Below, in pieces: positions 57,161-64,000 of a stretch of DNA of 64,000 bases; within the stretch, counting starts at the first letter, position 1, and each line of letters starts with the position of its first letter. Source of the stretch: Poa pratensis (Eukaryota; Streptophyta; Magnoliopsida; Poales; Poaceae); NCBI GenBank assembly GCA_947311845.1, contig CAMZMU010000020.1, forward strand, positions 38,397,904 to 38,461,903, written 5' to 3'. Both the position numbers and the translations under genes were made by a program. The notes under the pieces were generated by a model. It was not told the DNA's origin. It worked only from the letters and a program-made list of their open reading frames with translations, and did no database searches.

Positions 57161-59523
57161 AACAACAAGTAAGAAGCCTAGCTATATGGCTATAAAGAAA
57201 GCGCTTTGCGGGAGGCAACCCGGTTATTTTTGTGTGTGATTTTTCTTTGTGTCCTCTTGCTGTAACAAGAGATTTTGTGTCTAGTTAGGTTCTGGAGTTT
57301 TTAATAAAGTGCCAAGTTTTACCCTTTTTGGTTTGAAAAAGTTGCTTATAGCGTTCGGAGATTTTATTCCTGCACGAGTCAGTGCACGGTATGATTTTTA
57401 ATTCTTATTCTGTAACTCCGAATGAGCTCATATTTGAACTGTAGTTGCAACTTTTCATCCTCTGTATGCATGAATTTTTTCGGAATTTTTCGAGAAAGTT
57501 TGGTAGGGTAGAAAAATACGTTTTGCTGCTGCTGTTTTTCTGGACAGAATTTTGTTTGATGCATGCTTTGAGCTTTTAAGTTGAATCTTTTTGATCCAAT
57601 TGAGTTTATGAGTAGGCATACAACATTATACACTTTCTGGACATTCATATGAATTTTTGTTCAAGGATTATATGCAGCAAGGAACCTATTTGTTTATCAC
57701 TATTAATGCACCCCACAGAAAAGAGATGGGAGAAACGGTGTTTTGAAGTTTTTTCACAGGGATTGGAGGAGATGCACCAAGAGCTATCCAAGGATGGTGA
57801 AGACCATAAGCTTGGGGATGTGAAGACAACCCCGCTGGACCTACACACTCTCGGTTTGCACACGTCCAACTTCTGTTTTTCGATCGAAACACTTTATCGC
57901 ATAAACTTGGAGCGTCGTTTTTTTTTTTGTTTGAGTCTTGAGAGACCACCACACTATCAATTATATATGAGAGAGCTACTGGAAATATGGGTTGAAATAT
58001 GTTGGATGCTTTTATAAGATTGGGAAAAGGGATGTTTGACTTGATTTTTAATGATACATATAGTTGCATGATTCATGAGCTTGTTTATGAGTAATAGTTT
58101 GCAAATTCTTTTTGTAGAGCTATCACTTATTCATGTTTTGGTGCTGATTGTTATTTACTTGGTTTAACATGGATTAGTTAGTTCTATGGACACTCATGCA
58201 TGCATCTAGATGGTCAACTTTCTCCCTTTTGCTAGCCCAAAAACTCCAACAAGCAAAAACTTGTTTCCAACACCTTCAACCAAAGTTATTCCAGTGAGTC
58301 CACCATATCTACCTATTGGCTTTATGCTATTCCGAGTATGTTTAACATGTTGTTTGTGTTATCTTACCTCTGAATGAAAATGTTTATGTTATTGATTGCA
58401 ATGGAAAAAATTGGTTATATAGCTCTCACGAACTTGATGCACAATGTTCTTTTATTTGCATAATAAAACTTGACCCATTGTGATTAAGATTATGATGTTT
58501 GTGGCTTGATGAATGTTTTGGGTTGGAAGTTAGCCCATATGTGCTGTCACATGGCAAGCTTTCAACACGCTCTTCATCTCATTTAGTTGATATCATGTGC
58601 TTTTGTCTATGGATGCTTATCATGTTGAAATAAATGTGGAAATAGAGTGAGTTTAAATGAGTTTGTGTAAATGGTTAGAGAGACGCCTGGGCCGCTAATC
58701 TAAGCCATGCATCATTCATGGTGGAAATTTACTTACATACTATGGTGAACCTTCTGTGATACACCTTGCAATAAAAAACTATTCCAAATGGTAAATAAAA
58801 AGGGTGTTGAGATTGTTCATTTTGTTTGTTTGTCTTGTCATTTTGATATGGGCTTGTTCCATATCTTGGGACAAGAGGTACCCCAGTTGACGCTCTTGAT
58901 GATACTATTATGCTTACAATGATATTTAATTGAACTTGCTTTGTTTCCCAAGTTGAGTAACACATGGTGTAAGTACTTGTATTCAAGGGGCATGAGACAT
59001 TCAACCCATTCTTTATCAAGCACACTACTCATATTTGCTTTCACTTTAACCTTAATCATTCAAGATGCTATGATAGGGGCAATGAGAGCTTGACACCAAT
59101 GAATACCTTATTGCAATCATTAACTTAAGTAGAAGAGTTTGGAAGTTGGATGAAACTTATGCATGCTTTACCTCTACTCACATATACATCTTTCCAAAGT
59201 GTACACCTATCATATTCAGATTTTCATCTACACTCTATGACCATTGTAGGATGTTCTACTTATCATTATGCATACATGTGTTCCATATTACTTGCTACCA
59301 TGTTACACTTTGTGAACTATCAATGAACATCCTTGTCTTGAATACTTGATATCACTTCATAAACTATTTGCATATTGCTACTCCTTTGAAGAATGAATCA
59401 TTTGACTATATGTAGCAATAGTAATCATCTTTGATATCCATTGTTAAGTATTAAATTGCAAAGTCCATGTTAGTTTTATCATCTTCATACTCGAGGACGA
59501 GCATGGATTAAGCTTGGGGATGT
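57161..59523 (+). other. Non-coding 3' interior of the Athila-like element
   Basis: AT-rich, 2.36 kb. No RT, integrase or env-like ORF; a 122-codon frame at 57649-58017 has no signature. AAGCTTGGGGA occurs at 57808 and again as the terminal polypurine tract at 59510. Confidence 0.7.
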
Positions 59524-61249
59524 TGATGCATGTAAAATGCATACATGAACTTTGCACTTTAATTGCTTATATTCCAATCATATTTGCATCATATAAGGGT
59601 TATATCAATGTTTTATAATGATTTTGGGAATATTCATTTATTTCCTATTTTTATGGAATTAACCCTGCACAGGCAGAAAACCCCGTTTTCTTATTTTAAT
59701 GTTTCAGGGACCCAAACGTCAACGAAATCACCTGGAAATTTACGGGCGTCAATATTTGGAAGGAAGAAGACCTGTGGGCGAAGGAAGCAACAAACGGAGG
59801 CCGAGGCCAAACGGGGTGGCCCACGCGGCCAGGTACTGTGGCCGCGTGGGCCCACCCGTTTGGCCTCGTGGCTCCGTTGCCGTCGATCTTCTCCACCGAC
59901 ATCGTCTTGACCTAAAAACGCCTATAAAAAAGGTCCCCCGACGTTCTCTGGAAGGAGCGCCGCACAAACACAGAAACACCGAAACGGAGATCAGGAGCTG
60001 CAGATTGGAGGGGGAAAACTCCGGCGGGGCGCTGCCGGCGTGGTCTCCATCTTCTCCATCGACTTCTCCACCGTCTCCATGATGAAGAGGGAGTAGTCCA
60101 CCTCTGGACTATGGGTTTGTGGAAGTAACTTATGTATCTCTCCTCTCTTGAGCTTCACTAATTAGCACCGTATGAGCTGCTGAACATGATTACGGTCACC
60201 GTTGTAATACCTTTGTGGTGGATCTTTATGAGTTAATATATGTTTGAGATTGCAATGTTTGTTTCAGTTATGAGTATAGATGCATATTATGTACCCCGTT
60301 CTTGTCTACTTGTTTTGATCAAGCATGTTTATGAGAGCGTGTGTGGGGGAACGTGTGCATTAGTTGGAGTAACGGGGGGTGGCTAGTGCAGTGAACGTGA
60401 GAGAAAGTTCTGCGATCCACTTTGGTATCTTTACCTTACTTTGTTACCTCACTAGGGATAAACTAAAATACCATGCTACCGGGGATGTGGGCGTGACCAT
60501 TGCCACTACTCCATGACTAGATCTAGCATGTTCTTATTTTCACTTCATGTCATGATACTTAATGCTATACTCTGAGTTATCTTAATTACTGAGGTGTTAT
60601 GATTTAGTTCGCATCTTGGTGGAGTATAAGAGAGGTTAATAACCAAAAGATCTCTATGTTAGGACGTGATGCCCATATATCTAAGTAACTTGTTATCAAA
60701 CCCTGTGTTGCAATCTCATATGTTAACTGTGTGTGTTCCATTGTCTACCACTTTATAAAGAGAGAGTGCATTTGTGAAACCATGAACCCCAGTCCATTTT
60801 TAATCATAAGAAACACCTTTCCAACACCATATACCACTTTTCTATTTTCAGCCATCATTAAATCCGAAAATACAAAAATACTTTTCATCTTGCATACATC
60901 ATTCAAAAACCCAAAAATATCATTTACCATTGCATCCACCATCATTGCATATTTATTTCTTGTTTGCATTGCATAACTATCCTGATATCATTCTTACACC
61001 TTGTGCTTGACAACCACAGGTGAGGTTGAGGACCAAAACATCTAACCTTGTTTTGTAGGTAACCAAAAGAAGGATAAGAAGATAAATCTACCACTTCAGA
61101 TTCCCCGAGAGTTCGATATTAAACCCTCGAGTCACCCCTCGTGGGGAAAACTGTCTTCCACTTACTATACACTCTGCACTTGGAGTCTCAACCTAATCCC
61201 GTTTATTTTTGCAGGTATCAAAGCCTTGCTCTTCGGGACCATCACTTAC

Positions 61250-61623
61250 GCCTCATGAGCTTTCTCTCTCGATGGTTTTATCGCCCCTTGAGCCTCACTT
61301 TTCTCTCTGACGCCTCATGGGCTGCTTGCACGTCAAACGGGAGCTCCCGAGCATCGTGCCTCGAGAGCTCTTACCTCTCTAAGCCTTACGCACCCCCGGC
61401 CTTGTCGAGCCCTGACTCCGGCATACCGAAGCGGCAGTGCTATTGCGCTGAAAGCAGTGTCCTAACGACGTAGAGCGAAAAAGACATGAGGAGGAGATAA
61501 AAGGCCTCCCGAGGGGCGCTCACACTTGCACATAATAAAAGTGTCTTACAAGCCATTACAAAATGAAAATAGCAAATCCTAAGATTGAATGGTGCTCCAG
61601 GCACATCTCTCCGCAGGAGCAAC
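61250..61623 (+). other. Tat-like element, spacer downstream of the deleted pol
   Basis: GC-rich non-coding DNA resuming the Tat-like element after the nested insertion; contains CCTCATGAGC/CCTCATGGGC repeats. No ORF in either direction until the antisense ORF. Confidence 0.5.
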
Positions 61624-63956
61624 TCAAGCAGCAGGGCTGTCGCTGTCCTCACCGTCGACAGCTTCGTCATCCTCCTCCTCAGCGCCTGCCTCGCCGTCTT
61701 CCTGGGTCGGGTCCTCCTCGACCTCAGCCCTCTTGAAGCGCTGGACAAACTTCTCCACGTCCTCCCACACCGAGGCGTTCAGCTTCGCGGCGTGCCGCTG
61801 CTCCATGGGCTCCGTCATAGTCGTGAAATCGAAGCCAGACTGGAGATGCGCACGGTTGGCGAAGACGCGGCCAACCGCGACGCCAAGGAGCTCGCGGCTC
61901 TCAGTGTCGACCAGGTCGTCAAGGCTTTTCACGACCTCTTCAAAGCTGGTGAGAAGCTGCTCGAAGAAGCCGAGGTACGTGGCGGCATCGGCATTTCCCT
62001 CGACAGAGAGCGCGGGGGCCTTGGCCCCTAAGCGGTCCGCAACAGCCCGCACGCGGGCCACCAGAGAGCGGAACATGCGCTCTCGCTGGCGCGACAAGAC
62101 CCGCGCAGCCTGAGCGTTGTCCCGGGCCTCCTCGACGAGCTCCGCCACGGGCGCCACCTGCTGCTGCATGTCAGTCATGTCCTGCGTTAGGGAAGCAAGG
62201 TCCTGCTCCGCGCGGGCCTGGGCGTCCTTGGTAGCCAGAAGACGGGAGTCAAACCGCCTCTTCTCCCGCTCGAGCTCCCTGATGCGAGCGTTGAGCTCAT
62301 CGCGTTTCTTCGTGAAGCGCTCCTCCTGCATCTTGGCTTTCCTCGCGAACTCCTTGGAGCAGTTGTCGCGGAAAAGTTTCTCTTTGGTCGCAGACTCCTC
62401 CTTCATCTTCTCCTCCTTCACGCGGAGGTTTTCGTTGGTCTTCAAGAGGCGCTTCTGGAAGAAGTCCTCGTCCTGGGCCACCTTGCCCTCGCGGGTCTCC
62501 ATGCTCTCCCGCTGCGCGGATTGGTCCCTCTCGACCTGTTCAACTTGCTCCTCGCGCTTGCGCAGCTCTGACTCGCGGGAGTCGAGATCTTCCCCGCGCT
62601 TCAGGATCAGCCCTTCGCGAGTGCGCAGGTCATCGCGGAACTTCTCCAAGTTTTGCCGCACAACCTTCGAGTCCACGATGATCTTTTCCTCGCGGGCCAT
62701 GAGCTCCTGATGCTTGATGGTGGCCGCCGCCTCGTGGGCCGCGAGCTCCTGGTGCTTAGCGCTCAAGTCCGCGAGGGTCTCTTCAGCCTCGCGGATCACG
62801 CTGGCGCGGACCTCCTCAGCAAAGCGCTGCGCCTCCTCACACCGCGCCTAGGCCGCCTCGTCCTCCCGGCGGCAGCGCTCCACGGTCTCCTGAAGGCGAG
62901 TCCAACCCCACGCAAGCTTGGCATTTTCCTCCGCCTTGGCACGATCTTCCTCGGCGAGCTGGGCCTCGAGCCCGTCAAGCACCTAACTCGCCGAGCGAAA
63001 GACGGCATCTCGGCGAACCGCGCTCGGGTGCCGACCCGTAGGACCAAGGCCCACACGTCGACAGGGGACCCAGAGGTACCGCCGCCTGCTGAGGACTCCA
63101 AAACATCGCGCCTTGGGCTCGGAGAGGCCTCGAGTCGCGCCTGGGGGCTCTGGTGAGAGCCTCCCTCTTCATCCGTGCCGGGGGCTTTCTGGGGGCTCGG
63201 AATTTCCTCGCCATCAGCCCCGGCGTCCTTCTGCCCCTGGAGCACGTCCTTCTTCCCTCCAGGGGCAGGATCGGCCTTCTCCGCCGAGGCCGCTCCCGCC
63301 GCATCCTCGGAGTTCACCACCGGCGCTTCAGGGCCTGCGTTTGGTGGAGGTGGCGGCACAGTGGCCCCCTCCATCTCAACGTCAGCACGCTCCTCCGCCG
63401 ACGTCGCGGTCTTCGCCGCATCTTCCTCCGCCGCCTTCTCCTGCTGCGCAGGAGAAGCGCCAGGCCACGCGGCCGGCGACACCGTCGCCTCAGCCTTCTC
63501 CTCCTCGCGGCGCTCATCCGCCTCGAGAGGTGGAGCCGTTGTTTCAGGAGGAGGAGCGGTAGCCTCGTGAGGCACCGCTTCAGATGTAGGTGCTGCAGAC
63601 GCTGCTGCGGCGCTGGAGCCCTCTCCAACCTTCCGGAGCCTCCGCCGCTTCGCCTCCGCGGGACGCCTGGCGAAGAAAACGTTCAGAAATCCCTCGAGAG
63701 GGTCACGCAAGAATACATCCGAAAAGAAAGGAAATACAAGACTTACACGGCGGTGTCGATCCACCTTTTCGTCGTTCGCCGCACAGGTGGAGCACTGGGC
63801 TCCACACTCTTCTGAGCCTCGGCAGGCTTGTCTTGGCCCACCTTAGCGCTGGCCTCCGCCTCCTCCTGAGCTCCGGCGTTCCTGTCGTGGATCGCCTTGG
63901 AGCGGGGCTCACAGTGGCCAGACGAGGCCTCCTCATCATCGCTCTCCTCCTCCCCC
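61624..63956 (-). pseudogene. Antisense additional ORF (aORF) of the Tat-like element, frameshifted
   Basis: Minus-strand frames read, from right to left: PLEGFLNVFFARRPAEAKRRRLRKVGEG, an Ala/Glu/Pro-rich linker, and PVDVWALVLR (63764-62796). A shifted part with KLAWGWTRLQETVERCRREDEAA and a stop near 62850 follows. Then a 391-codon frame (62799-61624) is almost all heptad coiled coil (REAEETLADLSAKHQELAAHEAAA, RKREEQVEQVERDQSAQRE, DLASLTQDMTDMQQQVAPVAELVEEA), with an ADRLGAKAP-ATYLGFFEQLLTSFEEVVKSLDD motif and an acidic end. Antisense ORFs between pol and the 3' LTR are a known trait of Tat-type Gypsy elements. The N-terminus runs out of the window. Function unknown. Confidence 0.7.
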
Positions 63957-64000
63957 TCGAGGCGCGCGAGGGGATAACAAGATACCGGTCGCCGCTGCCC

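Larger units (their letters stand above)
53905..61244 (+). mobile_element. Young Athila-like Gypsy element, gag-protease only
   Basis: Two LTRs, 53905-55626 (1,722 bp) and 59524-61244 (1,721 bp), run TGATGCATG to CATCA and are flanked by perfect CTTAC duplications (53900-53904, 61245-61249). The LTRs differ by only a handful of substitutions and one-base indels on inspection. The primer binding site TGGCGCCGTTGCCGGGGA is at 55637-55654 and the polypurine tract AAGCTTGGGGA at 59510-59520. The interior of 3.9 kb carries a single intact gag-protease ORF and no RT, RNase H or integrase, so it must have used proteins from a relative. Confidence 0.96.
49083..64000 (+). mobile_element. Tat-like Gypsy element, nested and truncated, running off the right edge
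   Basis: Order: 5' LTR, leader, gag, protease, RT, deleted integrase, Athila-like insertion, spacer, antisense ORF. Its 3' LTR is beyond 64000. Multiple frameshifts in gag, protease, RT and the antisense ORF show it is older than the Athila-like element inside it. Confidence 0.8.

Overview
The window looks like nuclear DNA of a grass, most likely a Triticeae species (wheat, barley, Aegilops or rye group). The reasons are GC-rich gene exons in AT-rich repeats, dense Stowaway MITEs with CTCCCTCCG ends, nested Copia and Gypsy LTR elements, and Helitron and CACTA ends. No prokaryotic, organellar, tRNA, rRNA or CRISPR feature was seen. Only two genes look intact over the visible part: the 5' four exons of the mitotic checkpoint gene BUB3 (minus strand, running off the left edge) and a complete four-exon class III peroxidase (18.2-20.0 kb, plus strand). 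A proline-rich gene with RNA polymerase II CTD-like heptads (about 21.4-22.0 kb, minus) may be real but carries an apparent frameshift. Everything else recognisable is a transposon or a broken gene.

Layout. 1-3.06 kb: BUB3 and its upstream region. 3.25-10.03 kb: a Mutator-like element (MULE) with about 170-bp TIRs and a perfect 9-bp target duplication. It holds a mudrA transposase pseudogene interrupted by a nearly perfect palindrome of two 2,244-bp arms around a 51-nt spacer. Its structure parallels maize Mu killer. 10.4-12.8 kb: a Helitron inside the 5' end of a related Helitron. 12.8-14.7 kb: a rearranged Copia element. 14.9-15.8 kb: a DUF4283/CCHC pseudogene. 16.7-18.1 kb: MITE and poly(A)/TSD micro-insertions upstream of the peroxidase. 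20.4-25.5 kb: hAT MITE, CTD-like gene, Helitron end, Copia LTR and CACTA end. 25.5-29.2 kb: a hAT element containing a young non-autonomous LTR element with GC-rich non-retroviral cargo, plus a LINE RT/RNase H remnant. 29.3-30.0 kb: an unrecognised broken minus-strand gene. 30.4-38.5 kb: repeats, a CPP1 (DUF3353) retropseudogene and low-information DNA. 38.5-42.6 kb: an AT-rich LTR-like block. 42.7-43.8 kb: three Stowaway MITEs around a 127-bp tandem repeat. 45.8-64 kb: a nested stack. An old Gypsy gag is split by a hAT element and flanked by a Tat-like Gypsy element, which is itself split by a young gag-protease-only Athila-like element.

The genes do not form a pathway. The common theme is repeated insertion and repair: the BUB3 upstream segment recurs three times, a BUB3 intron segment abuts the MULE, and several insertions can be dated by target duplications or LTR identity. 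The main candidate for new biology is the MULE inverted duplication. Read through from the left TIR it would give a long hairpin RNA matching the TIR and the mudrA 5' region, so it is a candidate silencing locus.
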